Positions 1 through 13,467 of a stretch of DNA of 64,000 bases are shown piece by piece. This DNA comes from Phaffia rhodozyma. Taxonomy: Eukaryota > Basidiomycota > Tremellomycetes > Cystofilobasidiales > Mrakiaceae. How positions within the stretch are numbered: the first letter of the stretch is position 1; the number at the start of each line of letters is the position of its first letter. Both the position numbers and the translations under genes were made by a program. Below the pieces are notes generated by a model. That model saw only the letters and a program-made list of their open reading frames with translations. It made no database searches and was not told where the DNA came from. Location of the stretch: assembly GCA_014706385.1 (NCBI GenBank), contig JACGZH010000001.1, forward strand, positions 2,108,001 to 2,172,000, given 5' to 3'.

Positions 1-119
1 CATCATATTTGGTTTGTAATCCCAACCTTGTTTCGTAACCACCGCCGTCGCGTCGCACAGCGCTCGGTCCTCCTATCACTCCGCCATCCCATCCGGCCAA
101 TCTCTCGCCCAGCGACGCT

Positions 120-3100
120 ATGAACGATGCAGACTCTTCGTTCTCTCCTGCATCCCCTACGCTCTCCGCTTCGTCCGTCAGGTTCAGTACACCAGAAAAG
201 GCAGCGCATACCTCGCTTGTATTGAGGGATAACCACCCGGACGTCAACTCTGGAAAAGGCACGCTTGACGTGGTCGACCACGATCGAGCCGATCACAGAC
301 GACGAGCCTCAAACGCTACCTGGGTCTCTGATATCACAGCGGCCGATCACTCGGACACCCACACGGACAGTGCATTCATCAACCAATCCGAGAAAACCGC
401 GTTTGAACAGAAGACCGGCAAGATGGAGGACGTGGTCGAGAAGGAGGAGGCTCAGTTTAAGCTTGATGTCGAAAATGAGGCGGCGAGCGCCGAAGATATT
501 GGACCGTTCACGTTATTCCCCAAGAAATTAGCAAGCTTGGTTGATCCGTATGTCATTTCCCATGGCGCGTGTTTTCGGAGTTTCTTCCTCTTTGAACTGA
601 CATCGTCGATTTCTTTCCACTTTGAATTTTGTAGTAAATCGATACCTCTCCTTCAGTCGTTTGGAGGGACAGCCGGGGTGCTCGAAGCTCTTGGTACTCA
701 TCCTACCAAAGGTTTAGATGATGCTGTACTTGCCTCTTCTGGAGCAGGATCAACTGGCACAGTTGTCCAGGCTACGTCCCAGGACCGAAAACGGGTTTAC
801 GGTACCAACACGCTGCCTTCTAAGAAGCCAAAGAGTTTGCTCTACTTGGTCTGGCTCGCTCTGAAGGACAAGGTTTTGGTTCGTATATGGCGGTTCCTTT
901 CTCTCCACACCGTCTTGGGATCTATCTCGTTTGTTTGCTGACGATGCTCCCGTTTGCTGGCCTTCCGTACAATACAGATTATCTTGATGGTTGCCGCGAT
1001 GATTTCGCTCGCTTTGGGACTATACACTGATTTGGGTCGACCGCCTAAAACCGTTTTGAACGCCCAAGGCGAACTTGTCGAAGTCCCTGCCGTCGACTGG
1101 GTTGAGGGAGTAGCCATCTTGGTTGCTGTGGCTGTGGTTTCTCTCGTTGGGGCCACCAACGATGTAAGTCTCTATATTTCTGTATTCTTGGCAGTACAAA
1201 TACCCGGTCCTAACTCTCCTACCTGTGTCTCCTTTATCTGATTCTCAGTGGCAAAAAGAGAAGCAGTTCCAGAAGCTCAACGCTCAAAAGGAGGACCGAG
1301 GTTTAAAAGTCATTCGATCCGGCAGGGAGCAAATCATCAGTGTTTACGAAGTCGTCGTTGGAGATATTGCCATTCTGGAGCCTGGAGAGATCGTGCCTGT
1401 GAGTATAATGCGCTCGCTCCTTTTCTGCCTCGTCTGCCTTGAGCGTTCTCTCATCCTGTTTATTGTATATATTCTTTCGTTTCGCAGGTCGACGGTATCT
1501 TCTTGCGAGGACACGCCGTCAAATGTGATGAATCTGGTGCTACTGGAGAATCAGATGCCATCAAAAAGGTCACTTACGAGGAATGCTTGGCCGAAAGAGA
1601 GGGTAAGGAAGAGACCGAGAAGGGTTTCAAAAACGAGTACGCCCATTCTCTTTTGGTTTTCTGTTCTCTGACTTCTATGTTTCATCCGACCCTAATTCCT
1701 CATTTTTGGGGTTTGTAGTTGCTTCATGGTCTCTGGTGGAAAGATTCTGGAGGGTGTCGGAGAGTACCTTGTGATTGCTGTCGGACCTAATTCCTTCAAC
1801 GGACGGACTCTTATGGCCCTTCGTGGAGATACCCCGGCTACTCCGCTCCAGCTCAAGTTGAACGCTCTAGCCGAGCTAATCGCAAAACTCGGAAGTTTGG
1901 CTGGTCTGATCCTGTTTTCGTCATTGATGATCCGATTCTTCGTCCAACTCGGGACGGGCAACCCCCCTCGATCGGCTTCTGATAAAGGAGATGCTTTCAT
2001 TGATATCCTCATCATTTCGGTCACCATCGTCGTCGTTGCTGTGCCTGAAGGTCTCCCATTGGCCGTCACCCTTGCCTTGGCTTTTGCCACCAAGCGAATG
2101 ACCAAAGAAAACTTGCTAGTTCGATTACTTGGGGCTTGTGAAACCATGGGTAACGCTACTGTTGTTTGCACCGACAAGACTGGAACTCTCACCCAGGTGA
2201 GTGTCTCTCCTTCCTGCGCGTCCGACCATTTTCCCGTCTAAGACGCTAACAAACATTTTTCGTTTCTACTCTTTCTTGTGCTTTCGCCACTCAGAATTCC
2301 ATGTCTGTCGTTGCCGGATCTGTTGGAATCAATGCCAAGTTTGTCCAGCGGCTCGAGGAGAACCAGGGACGAACCAACGCTGAGGAGGTGTGTGATTTTT
2401 CGTCGTACTTTTACGCAAAAGATAAAACAAAACAGTGCTCAACGTACCCATCTTCCTACCTTTTCCTTCCAGGCCAGACGAGACTTCTCATTGGAGATGA
2501 GCACCCTGAACACAATTCTCAACCAAGAGACCCAAGACCTCTTCAACCAAGCTATCGTTCTGAACTCGACTGCGTTCGAAGATAAGGATCCAGAGTCTGG
2601 AGAGATGATCTTTGTCGGCTCAAAGACAGAGACCGCATTGCTTCGGTTCGCAAAGGAACTGGGTTGGAAGGATTACAAAACTACTCGAGAGTCTGCCAAG
2701 ATCTCTCAGATGCTGTACGTCTTTTAATTGAATACCTCAAACCTTGTTCCCCTTAACCGGGGTCTTTCTTGTTATTCCTCAATTGAACGATCTTTTCTTA
2801 TTCGGGTTTCTCTCCTTTATAGGCCTTTCTCGTCTGAGCGAAAATCTATGGGTGTAGTTGTCGAGCTTCCCAATGGAAAGCACAGGGTTTACTTCAAGGG
2901 AGCTTCCGAGATTCTTCTCCGGCTTTGTTCGAGCTATCTTGAGGTCTCCCAGACCATCTCGAGTGACAAGATCGAGACTAAGAAGTTTACCGAGGACACC
3001 AGGGACAACATTGAGCGAACCATCATTCTCTATGCCAACAACATGCTTCGAACGATCGCGATCTGCTACCGAGATATCGAGTCCTGGCCTTCAGCCGATA

Positions 3101-4792
3101 TGGACGAGAATGGCGAGGTCCCGTTCACCTGGTTGGCCCGGGACTTGACTTTACTCGCTGTGACCGGTATTGAAGATCCACTCCGACCGGGAGTCACCGA
3201 ATCAGTCATGAAATGCTCTGGAGCTGGTGTTGCCGTCAAGATGTGCACGGGAGACAACGTGTTGACCGCTCGGTCGATCGCCACCCAGTGTGGAATCTAC
3301 ACTCCTGGAGGATTGATTATGGAAGGACCGGTCTTCCGGGAACTGAGCCGAGCCGACCTTCACGCCATCGTACCCCGACTTCAGGTCCTTGCCCGATCTT
3401 CTCCAGAGGACAAGAAGATATTGGTCGCTACTCTACAGGATCTAGGCGAGGTTGTCGGTGTCACCGGAGATGGTACCAACGACGGACCGGCACTCAAGCA
3501 AGCTGATGTCGGGTTCTCGATGGGTATCGCCGGAACGGAGGTTGCCAAGGAGGCTTCGGACATCATCTTGATGGACGATAACTTCTCGTCCATCGTCAGC
3601 GCCGTTTGCTGGGGACGATGTGTCAACGATTCCGTCTCAAAGTTCTTGCAATTCCAAATCTCTGTCAACATCACCGCCGTGGTTATCACCTTCGTTTCTG
3701 CCGTCGCTTCTGCTGACGAGCAGTCTGTGCTTACGGCCGTTCAGCTTCTTTGGGTTAACTTGATCGTTCGTCATCTTCTTTTTTCCATTTCCCATGGTTA
3801 TGACTAAGAATGAAATCTCACGCTGGGGTTATGATTGGTCTGTTCGTTTTTGTGTTGTTTAGATGGATACCTTTGCTGCTCTTGCCCTTGCGACTGATCC
3901 CGCCACGCCTACTTCCTTGCTGAGAAAGCCCACCCCAAAGACGGCTCCCTTGATCACAATTGACATGTTTAAGATGATCCTCGGACAGGCCTTGTTCCAG
4001 ATCATCGCTTGTTTGATCCTTCACTTCCTCGGAGGAGACATCCTCAACAACGTCTGTTCCGATGAGTTGACTTGCAACCAACAGCAACAGGAGGTCTCGA
4101 CCATCGTGTTCAACGCCTTTGTCTTCTGTCAGATTTTCAACCAGCTCAACTGCCGACGGCTCGATCGAAAGTTGAACATCTTTACACGAGATTTCTTCCG
4201 AAACTACTACTTCTTCGCTATCTTCGGCATCATGGTTGGAGGTCAGATCGCCATCGTCTTCGTCGGAGGAAGTGCTTTCCAGGTCGTCAGGATCACCGGT
4301 CGAGACTGGGCAATCAGTATCATCGTTGGTGCGCTCTCGCTGCCCTTGGCTGTCATCATCCGGTTGCTTCCTACCGAGCCTTTCGCAAAGGTGCTTTATG
4401 CGCTGAAAATCTACAAGGACCCTAGCAAGCTACCAAAAGTGAACCCTGACGCGGAGCAGCACGAGTGGAATGAGGCCATCACTAAGACGATCGACAACTT
4501 GTCGACCTACCGAACAATCCGAGGAGGTCGACTCCAGTCGTCTTCCATGGCTTTCAAGTCGCGGTCGGCCATGATGGAGAAGAAGGACATTCGACCAATG
4601 TCGCTCCTTGCCATGGTACCAACGTTGATCGCATCTAGCGTGGGAGCCGGTTGGCAACCGAGTTCGAACGATTTGGGCAACCCATCACAGGATCCGAGTG
4701 CGAGTAGCGTGGCGTTATGGCGAGGGAAAGTCCAGATCCATCCGGATACCGACAAGTCGGATCCTTTCTGGCAACGCTTTGGCGCCGTTTGA
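120..4792 (+). CDS. PMC1: Calcium-transporting P-type ATPase (PMC1-like)
   Basis: P-type (P2B) Ca2+ pump that uses ATP to move Ca2+ out of the cytosol; fungal Pmc1 proteins act at the vacuole. Seen: the phosphorylation motif DKTGTLTQ near 2170-2196 with the PEGLPLAVTLALA membrane segment before it, the hinge motif GDGTNDGPALKQADVGFSMG near 3467-3526, and MCTGDNVLTA near 3241. The C-terminal membrane block continues after an intron from LLWVNLI to MDTFAALALATDPATPTSLL. At least nine exons: the first is about 120-547 (polar N-terminal tail), the second starts at 635, the third at 978, the last runs about 3863-4792. The ATG at 120 is the first in frame, with only 119 bases of upstream sequence visible. 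The long acidic N-terminus (about 140 residues before the first membrane segment) fits fungal PMC pumps rather than SERCA. Family assignment is secure; vacuolar location is inferred. Confidence 0.93.
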
Positions 4793-5953
4793 TTCATAGT
4801 CTATAGATTGAACGAAAAAATATAAACTCTCAACGATAGAGACACCGTATTATTTTATCATCTCTTTTCCTCTGTTTCTTTCAACGCCTTATTTTTCTGC
4901 CATCACTACTTGTACACTTTTCCCCCACTCGTCACGATTTAGTTTGCTGTTCATTATCCACCTTAAATATACTATATATAAACTCACCTCATAAACGATC
5001 CATGTGTGTGCTTCTTCATCTGATGGGTCCGCATCATCCAGTTGTTCACGTTGAGTTCAACAGAAAGAGTCAAAGAACCCCGAAATTCGTTAGCGATGAG
5101 AGGAAATACAAAGCTTAACCAAGAGCTTCTGGCGGCTTGGCCCGTTGGCCATGCCAATAAATTCTAGAATATAATGTTCCGCGGGTCAAGCATTTAGGCC
5201 CAAGAAAATACAACATTCTGTATAATATTCTGCCCAGTTAACGGCGATGATGCTTGTCGCCTACCTGCGCCTTCTTCTAAACTGACCTTTTCTTCATCAT
5301 CATCATCATCATCATCTTCGCTCACACCAATCTGACTGATTGACTGAGCTGATGGCGGATAAGCTAACTGTGTTGCAACTGATGCGCCGAGTGAAAACTA
5401 ATCAACGCTGCTCAGGCTTGAATTTGAAAATGAAAAGGAAAAAAAAGGGATCGATTTCTCTTTGCCAAGAAACCCCGAGAGATCCTACGTAAAAGGCCAA
5501 GTCCAAACCCAAGCTTTGCGATCTACCTCAAAGGTCCTACTCTTGGGTGACATAGCCTAGTCCGACGAGTTCTTGGTCGTTTTGTTTATGGTTGGAATAA
5601 CATAGGCAAGCGAGCTTTCTTGGAAGGCTAAACAACGTAAGGAGCATCAAAACATCACTCTGTTGCTGTTTCCAATCCCTCTCTCTTTCTTCTTGTGTTG
5701 GTTTACATCTGCTCTTCCGACATAGACACGAGAGTATCATTCTCTTGCTTAACCTCAACATCCATCACTTTCTATCCTTATTCGTTCGATCGAAAGCAGG
5801 TCTACTCTCGAACAACCGCTCAAGAACGCCATTTTCAGAGTCTCCTCTGATTCATACTTCTTACGGATACTGCCAAGTTCCTCGTTACCTATCAACAACG
5901 AGAATATCAAGCTATCATACACATCCGACCCTCTTCTCTCTAGACGTAGCGTT
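4793..5953. other. Intergenic region between PMC1 and KRE6-like A
   Basis: I find no convincing gene here. It holds the PMC1 3' flank, a (CAT)n microsatellite at about 5295-5316, and the promoter and 5' leader of the downstream gene. Open frames present are short and low in complexity. Confidence 0.6.
5295..5316. repeat. (CAT)7 trinucleotide microsatellite
   Basis: A perfect run of about seven CAT units in noncoding DNA between PMC1 and the first KRE6-like gene. Confidence 0.9.
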
Positions 5954-8900
5954 ATGAGCTTCAAGAAAGCCTCTGGCTTCTCCTATAGAGACATTTCGAC
6001 GAGCTCAGAAGTACTCATCGAGGGTTCCCAGAGCAGTCGACACACCCAGGTTCGTTTTCACTTATGTGCTGCTCGTGTCTAAGGCTCAAGCCGATGAATG
6101 TATCTTGCCCACACCCGTTTCAACAGAGATCCTATTCAAGCTATCAGAGTGGTTCTCAAGGCTCTGTTTTGGACACGTCTCTTTCAACCAAGCCAACAGT
6201 CTCTGAAATCGTTCGTTTCTTTATTTTCTTGATCCGTCATGACGCGCGGACGGGCTTGGCCGCCAAATGAGTTTGAACATAAATTTAACATGCTCTCTTC
6301 GCCTGTTGATAGTACTCTCTTCCTTCCGACCCTTCAGAATGGACATGGGTGAACGATGTGGAAGCAGACGGTCTGTTCTTCTCACCATCGTCGCCGGTCG
6401 CATTGGCAACTTGCTTGTTTACACAGAAAAATCTCCTATTCCTCTACTATCCTTACCAAATCAGACTACTTACATAATCCGGACCCAAAGCACGATAAAC
6501 GCGGAGCAGGCACGATACTGACAGCACGAGGGTTGGCGAACATCGGCTGTTTGTTCATGCTATCATTGGCCGTGTTGACCGTTAGTCCACCACTTGGTTG
6601 TCTCTTCCTCAGTCAAGACAATGATCTGATTTCATAATCCGCTTCTTTTATTTCCTGCATTTTTAGCTTTTGTAAGAGCCGCTAGTTATGTAGCCGTCTG
6701 GTCAACAACCATTGTACCAATCCGTTTTTGTTTTGTTTGGAATACGTAGCGCCGGATACCCATTAATTACTGTCTTCATAAAGCCCAATCCTGTTATGCT
6801 AGGCGCCTTCAAGTAAGCTGTGGCAAATCTTCTTTTCTACCATTCCGGTTGTCCAATGAATTAGAGTCTGATACTTCTCTCTTACGCAGCTTGGGAGGAG
6901 TCAACGGATCAGGTACGATACTACAAGGAAAAGGAATCATCCTTTCTGCCCACTGCTCATATATCTTCCGTGTTGCCTGTTTTGTGAAATATAAGGTCAA
7001 GTGCCACAGATGGTGGGAAGTCAGTCCAATATACCTTCTTGATATCACAGAACAGATGAAAGTATGAGAGTCGTTCAATGTATATGATGCTCACACGTTA
7101 CCTTTCCTTTTTCCTGTGTTCGGCAGATTTTGGATTAATCGACAGAGATACTCCTGAAGAGGCATATACTGTCATCTCTGACTCAGGTGAAGTGTGGGAA
7201 CTCCAATTCTCGGATGAATTCAATCAGGATGGCAGGTCCTTCTATCCTGGAGACGATCCCTTCTGGGAGGCTATCGTGAGTTCCGGACACAATCTTTCTC
7301 GTTCTTTCTCACCTATGTATCATTCATGGCCGACACCTGCGACACCTCTCTCATATTTTTGATAAATATTTGTGCGCGCGTAGGATCTCCACGCGTGGGC
7401 CACAAACGATCTGGAGTATTATGATCCAAGAATGGTAACTACGCGTGACGGCACGCTCGAGATCAGCTTAGACAAAGCTGATCCTGAGGACAACCATAAT
7501 TTAGAATTCGCCGGTGGATCCATCCAAGGCTGGAACAAAATGTGCTTTCAAGGTGGTCGACTAGAAGCCAGAGTTAGACTTCCTGCGACAGCAGCTACAT
7601 ATGGTCTTTGGCCTGCATTCTGGGCGATGGGAAACCTTGGCCGAGTTGGTTATGGAGGAACGCTGGATGGAACATGGCCATACACCTATGATTCTTGCGA
7701 TGTCGGAACTTTACCCAACCAAACGTTGAACGGTCTTCCAGAAATTGCTGTTACATCCGGAACGGACGAAGCAACCGATTACGCCTTGTCCTACCTTCCT
7801 GGCCAGCGGCTTTCTAGATGCACCTGCCCGGATGATCCTACCCATCCTGGACCAAAACACCCAGACGGAACTTGGAAAGGAAGAGCGGCGCCTGAGGTAA
7901 GTATCCTTTTGCTTGATTTCGCCTTGCTTTTCCTTTTGATTAATGGCTGTTGACGAATTTATTCGATCTCGTGATAGATTGATGTATTTGAGGTAAGCGA
8001 CTGTTCAAATCGATCGAAACCGCCTTCGATAGAGTCGTGACCTGATCTCTTGTGATGATGGTCCTTGGTCGCCTTGTCTGAACTCAGGCTCAAGGTCATA
8101 TGGCTTCCCGAACAGGTTCTTCCCCTTATGTTTCATTAAGGTTGATTCGTGAATCGTAACTGATGCTCCAATTCTATTATTCTATCACTCAAGGGGAGGT
8201 GTCTCTGTCCGCTCAATGGGCTCCGTATAATCCTGTAATTAGCCCTTCTTACTCTTGTCCGCTTCCAAGATTGATCTTGCTTAAACTTCCTTCTGAATGT
8301 TTCTTTTTAGCAATATGATTGGCTGAATGAGTCCCACATGATCATCGAGGACGAGAGCATCACTCATCTTAATTCTTACAAAGGAGGACGTACGGCCCCC
8401 TTCTTCTCTTCTCTTCTTTCTTTTGTTTCGTCTTTTGCTCTCGATTCGGTTACAAAGAAGACTAACTCAGACCTTGTCTTACTTCATCAGCTTATCAGCA
8501 GACCATCTCCGGAGTATCAACCACTAACCAGGATTGCTACGAGACTGATACTGATGGTAATCCAGGATGTTACGCTGTTTACGCATTTGAGTAGTATGTC
8601 CCTTCTCTTTCTCTTAAACAGAACTGATCGTAGCGGTAGCTAAACGCTGCATGCTATCACGCCCTGTTTGACAACAGCAAACTTGGCGAGAATGGATACA
8701 TCAAATGGTTCAACGATGACAAATTGTAAGAACAAATGATTTACAGATTATATCCTCGTTTACCAGTCATTTATTCATAGCAAGCCCTATGCTTGATACA
8801 GGGATTGGACATATCTGGAGGGCGGTATGGGACCCAACGCCGAGACGCAGGTGGGCAACCGACCTATTCCTTATGAGCCTATGGTCAGTTCTTGCTCGTC

Positions 8901-9727
8901 CTTTGCCAAGTTAGTTCTCAGTGTGGTGAAGGATATCGTCTGAGAACATATCAACTTGAAATTTGGGTCACAGTACATCATCTTCAACTTGGCTATGTCG
9001 TACAACTTCGGACCTATCGACATGGAAGGGCTTGAGGTAAGCGCAATAACTAGGTTTTGTATCTAATTATGTAAACTTTCAAGTTATGGTCCAATTTGTT
9101 GACCCTTACCGCTTCGTGTAGTCTATGTGGCCGGTTAAGATGAACATCGATTACGTTCGAGTCTACCGTAAGCAAAAAGTCGTCACGAGAAAGAAACTAT
9201 TTTCTGTGTCGTAGACTGATCCTTTATGAGGATTCGTTATTGGGCATGTATGTTTGTGTAGAGGATCCGAATTTGAAAGCGATTGGATGTGATCCGGACG
9301 ATGCGCCGACAGCCGAGTACATCAAGCGATACGAGTACGCGTATACCAATCAAAACATGACGACTGTATGTTCTCTCTTCTGGGTCTGAAATCGATTTTG
9401 ACCTTCAGTTGCTTTCCAATGATTTTGTACTTATCTACATATATCTTTGTGTTATGGTTCCAACAGTGGGATCAAGTAAATTCTTTGGTTCCTCCTCTCC
9501 CTCAAAACTTCTCAATACTGACCTGTCTGTTTGATTGATGTCAAAAATTAGATGACCGACAATGCTCCTAAGCCTGGAAATAGACTTCTCGTTAGTTCAT
9601 TCCTTCACCGACGCACACTGATGACAATCAAGCATTTGTTGACATCAATTTTCCCTCTCTATCCTCTGCTTTCGTTCGTCTAATTCTGAAACTCTCGATA
9701 TCATAGGGGGAATGCGGTGCTGTCTAG
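5954..9727 (+). CDS. KRE6/SKN1-like beta-glucan synthesis protein, paralogue A (GH16 fold)
   Basis: Type II membrane protein of the Kre6/Skn1 family, needed in yeasts for beta-1,6-glucan in the cell wall; it acts in the secretory pathway. Seen: a short cytosolic N-terminus starting MSFKKASGFSYRD at 5954, the family motif YLHNPDPKHD near 6470, a membrane anchor (GLANIGCLFMLSLAVLTV) near 6532-6585, then FGLIDRDTPEEAY (7132), LQFSDEFNQDGRSF (7202) and LWPAFWAMGNLGRVGYGG (about 7605). The GH16-type ExDxxE motif is split by an intron: exon APE (ending near 7895) is followed by a 15-nt exon encoding IDVFE (7978-7992). Later exons give SAQWAPYN, YDWLNESHMII and MTDNAPKPGNRLL, and the last exon ends GECGAV-stop at 9727. 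At least a dozen exons. The ATG at 5954 is the first that joins to the downstream frame; the N-terminal cytosolic part is the least certain. Paralogue B lies at 56.0-60.7 kb on the other strand. Confidence 0.85.
7978..7992 (+). other. 15-nt microexon carrying the GH16 catalytic IDVFE (KRE6-like A)
   Basis: Flanked by ...GATAG on the left and GTAAGC on the right. It keeps the frame and completes E-I-D-V-F-E with the last codon of the previous exon. The same microexon is present in paralogue B at 57882-57896. Confidence 0.8.
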
Positions 9728-10121
9728 ATCGATGACTTCTTTTTTATCTTGTTATTTCTCCTCTTCTCATCTTTCTATGCTGTCTTTTTATATCTTGCAT
9801 ACCCCATGAACATTTCCTTTCCTTTCCTCCTCTTGCTCAACCTCTTGATCACAAAGTTTAGATTTTTCTTCACCTGAAACCCCTCTCATCTTGCATCTGT
9901 CGCAGACATTTATCGTTTGCTCACGTTCTCCTGGTCTCCCACCCCCTCCGTTGGCCTATTCTATAGTAGTATCTGGTTGAGGAAATTTCATTCACGATTC
10001 GCCATGCCTCGTTATTCTTCTATGTGAGAGAAAATCATCCGAGAACATGTCGGGCGATTTCAGTCATGCCTTTATACGAACAGACCACCTGATGCACGAA
10101 AAAGGACGGAAGAAAGCTCGA
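9728..10121. other. Short convergent intergenic region
   Basis: T- and CT-rich 3' flanks of two convergent genes (KRE6-like A and USB1). No coding or RNA gene is recognisable. Confidence 0.6.
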
Positions 10122-11793
10122 TCACCCCATTAGCGGGAACACAGAGATCTCCGATCCCACTTTCATGCGGACTTCGTCTACTAGCCACGGTCCCTCTTTC
10201 CTTATGCGATCTCCGAATTTTTCATCCAATTTTTTAACTAGATCTGGTGGGATCCCCTCGATCGACGGGAAACTTTTTTGATCGGGTTTGTTCGATCGGT
10301 CATGTTGAATAGAGGGGATCAGTGTGGATTTAGGTAGATGCGACGACGGGTTTGAGCTAGGTGTAAGGAGCGCCCAGGCGATGGAAGTATGGAATCGAGG
10401 AGAAGTGTAGTAGGGTGGTAGATGGTGTTTGTCGAGTGATTTATTGAGAGATTCTGTCAACACTTCCAGCTGTGTTGCGAGCCATAGAACGGAGATGAAG
10501 AGAATAGTCAGTAAATATCAAGAGCAGAGAATGAAAGGAAAGCGAGCAAGAAGAGATACTTCTGGAAACCCAGCGCCAACATCGATACTCAGGAACGTTC
10601 TTGTGTTGTCATCGTTTTTGAATACGCTGAGAGTCGAGAATGAAAGTGGGAACCTGATATTGTTTCGCATGTCCCAAGGAAAAGAAGGTTACGATACGTA
10701 GGACGAAGAGAACAGAGCGCACAGGGTTTCTTGTCAGCACTCGCGCACCAGACTTGTCGTGTTCCAAATCACTCTTCGCGTTCAATATCGTGGCATTACG
10801 GCTGAGAGCCTACGTCTTTTAGATGAAGGGAGAAGAATGAGGGTCACTGACGATTTGATCGTCCGAACCACGTCTCTCAGTGAGGCCTCTACCGCGCTCT
10901 TTCGATCCGCTCTCAAATAAAGTGGTCTAGAAAGCGAGACGTGCAACTTGGTTTCCTTCTCTTTGTCTCTCTTCGGTGTATCCAGCTCGGCCTGATCGGT
11001 CGGTGGCTGATTATTTGATGGCGAATCTAGCAAGGAGTGAAGTTCTGGAAGGTCGGCCTGGGCTTCTTTCACGAGAGTTCTGAAGAAAGGTGGGATGTCG
11101 ACTTGAATATTTCCAAACCAAGGGATTCTTTGTCATTCTTTGTCTCCACCTCTTCCTCTTTACCGCAAGGATAGGACAGCAGAGCGAGTTTACAAGATCT
11201 CAGCTCACAAGATAGATAAATATGCGTTGGATAGTCTCCTTGGACTTTTGGTCGAGCGAGTGTTCGACCTTGGTATTGTGCTGGATCATCCTTCTCTACT
11301 TGATGCACAATGAAGAGAAGCCGTTGACATCAGTTCCGAGATAGCCATCACAAGAAGAGCAAAACACGCCGGACCGGTTGGAGACATGGAGAGAAAGACA
11401 ATGAGTGTTCTTTCCCTTCTTTCTTCCATCGGGCAGTGCACGAGAAGGTACTCACACTGTATCGATGAGATGGAGGCGAACGAAGGGAGTACAGACCTAT
11501 GATGAAACCAGATACATTTCAGTCAGCCAAACCCATCACTCTGGTCAAGATATCTTGTTCTCTTTCCTCCTTCTCAGTCACTTTTCATTCTGATGGTCTC
11601 TGCCATCGAGTACATCGTCTCTCGTCAGTATGAACAGGCTTTACTTTTTCCTTGCTGGAGTATTTGCTCTTTCATACACGGGATCCAAATCGCCAATCGA
11701 CTTCCGTTTCTGTTTTGGTGTATGTCCACGACCGTTGACCCCAGTCGGTTTGATGTCCTCTTCGGACGAACTTGAGTAATCTAAGTCAAGCAT
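10122..11793 (-). CDS. USB1: U6 snRNA 3'-end phosphodiesterase Usb1/Mpn1
   Basis: 2H-family phosphodiesterase that trims the 3' end of U6 snRNA in the nucleus. Seen on the minus strand: an acidic N-terminus MLDLDYSSSSEEDIKPTG from 11793; then YQGRTLARPKVQGDYPTHIY (about 11250-11200), the usual Usb1 start of the fold. The first catalytic H-x-S tetrapeptide is HVSLSRPL near 10940 and the second is HTSIAWAL near 10385, so both active-site histidines and serines are present. The protein ends VFPLMG at 10122. About four to five exons; the 11.3-11.65 kb joins are not fully resolved. The start at 11793 is chosen because it gives the Ser/acidic N-terminus typical of Usb1. It is tail-to-tail with the KRE6-like gene and followed upstream by QCR8 on the same strand. 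Confidence 0.88.
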
Positions 11794-12292
11794 TCAAAAC
11801 AGCCTATTCCTATCTCGATGCAACCCAAAAAAAAACACGAAAGAAATGATCGGGAAGGAAATGTCTGAGCTGATGTTCCTTGGTCGAGGGTAGATAGATC
11901 TTTTTATACACGAACGAAGTCTCCTCAACTATGACGACCACATAGGTGACGACAGTAGTTGATAGTGTTTAGGTCACTATCAACTTGGAACCCACTCTTC
12001 TTTTGACGATTTTGTCCAGATCGTCTCTCCAAATGTATCGTGTCAACCACTCTCAATCGTATATACCAGGAGAAGTCTTGCTTCGCTCTTCTAACAACTC
12101 GGATCGTGATCAACCCTCCGTGTCTGTCATTTCTCGATATACTCAATATGATCTGACTCGGACTTTGTCTGTAAGGAGATGACGCTTGTTCAAGGGAGGG
12201 CATGCCAGTCGGCGAGCAGAAAAGAAGAAAAATCATCATGAAAGAGAAATATAATGCCAACACCGTCTACTACAGAACACATTTTACATCGT
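11794..12292. other. Intergenic region between QCR8 and USB1
   Basis: Tandem spacing of about 500 bases, holding the QCR8 3' flank and the USB1 promoter. The 112-residue minus-strand frame here has no recognisable domain and is probably not coding. Confidence 0.55.
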
Positions 12293-13467
12293 TTAGTGTC
12301 CTCCCTCCTCCTCGAGCATGGTCAAGTGGTGTCCCTCCTTAGAGCAAAGGTACTATTGATTAAAAGCAGAACAACATGAACGGAGGGTAATGATAGTTGA
12401 TGTGGATTGGTTGAAGGAACCGATCGAGGCAGAATATGGTGGTCGAATCAAACATAAGGATGAAAAGGGAGGATCAGAGGCGGTGGATTGAGGGTACACC
12501 CGAAAACGAAGATCAAATCGATATGTAAAAGGAGACATCGTCAGTCTTTACACAGGTACAAAGAAACAGAAACAGATCGAAGGAGAACGAACGTTGTACT
12601 TGTTCTCGGCCCACTGGAATGCGGCGTAACCTGGATGGAAGATACGAATGATCGAAGGTTTCTTAGTATGACTCTTTACTCATCATTCCGTTTGCTCGAT
12701 CTCTATGCCCATTGCCCAAAAGCCCAATTCCCAAACAAACCAGCCAAACATGCTCCGATCTTCCATATTTACTGCCTAGTCCGTTCACATCATGATTTTC
12801 CTAAACGTTTACTTACCGACGACGAAAGGAGGAACGAAGTAGGGAGCGTGTCGGGCAATTCGCTTGAAACCGTGGAAGATGTATCCCTCGAAAGCACCTC
12901 GCATAGCGGCCTGCTCGTTCTGGGAGATAGCTGTGGAGAAAAGCATAGCAGGAGATCGAAGGTGCGAACAAAGTTAGTATATCTTCAAATTCAAGGAAAG
13001 GAGGAGCAAATTGTTGCAGAACGAATGCTACGTACAGTAGGTAATGATACCCTTCTGTCTCTCACCACCGAAAGCTCCCCACCATCCGAGCTGTTGGGTA
13101 GGTCAAAAGCGAGAAGAAAGAGAAAAAAAGGATCGCCCCCACCCAGAGAAGGATAGGAAAAAAAGTGGAACCACATCAACAAAACAAATCAGATCGATGT
13201 CAAGATGAGTAACGGATACGCCTTCTCTGTGTCGCTCATATAAAAGAGATCGAGAAGCGAAGAAAAAAAGAGGGACCTACGAATTTCTTTCCTACAAAGA
13301 TGAGGATCGATGAAGGACCAAGGGCCAATAAGGGAAGACCGAAAAGACAAGGACGAACGGTGAGAGTCTGTCCGGACGAATCGTGAAGATCTGCGGAAAA
13401 GAGCAAGTAAACAAGTCGATCACATACCCTCGGGCATACCACCTTGGTTGGGCAAAGTAACTCGCAT
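12293..13467 (-). CDS. QCR8: Cytochrome bc1 complex subunit 8 (ubiquinone-binding small subunit)
   Basis: Small inner-mitochondrial-membrane subunit of respiratory complex III that contacts cytochrome b. Hand-spliced on the minus strand: exon 1 starts MRVTLPNQGGMPE at 13467; an 11-nt microexon (13281-13291) gives GKKF; the next exon gives LGWWGAFGGERQKGIITY; then SISQNEQAAMRGAFEGYIF and RIARHAPYFVPPFVVG; then YAAFQWAENKYN; the last exon reads YLCSKEGHHLTMLEEEGGH-stop at 12293. LGWWG, YFVPPF and the SKEGHH tail match Qcr8 proteins, and the length of about 107 residues is normal. The last intron begins GTTCGT, a donor used repeatedly in this window; reading through it would give a spurious hydrophobic tail. 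The divergent neighbour SF3B4 starts 280 bases away. Confidence 0.88.
13281..13291 (-). other. 11-nt microexon in QCR8
   Basis: On the minus strand it is preceded by TTTGTAG and followed by GTAGGT. It supplies the rest of a Gly codon plus Lys-Lys-Phe and joins in frame to LGWWG, reproducing the usual length between MP and GWWG in Qcr8. Confidence 0.7.

Noticed and set aside
5295..5316. CAT repeat considered as a CRISPR-like or regulatory array
   Set aside because: It is a simple trinucleotide microsatellite; there are no spacers, and this is a eukaryotic genome.
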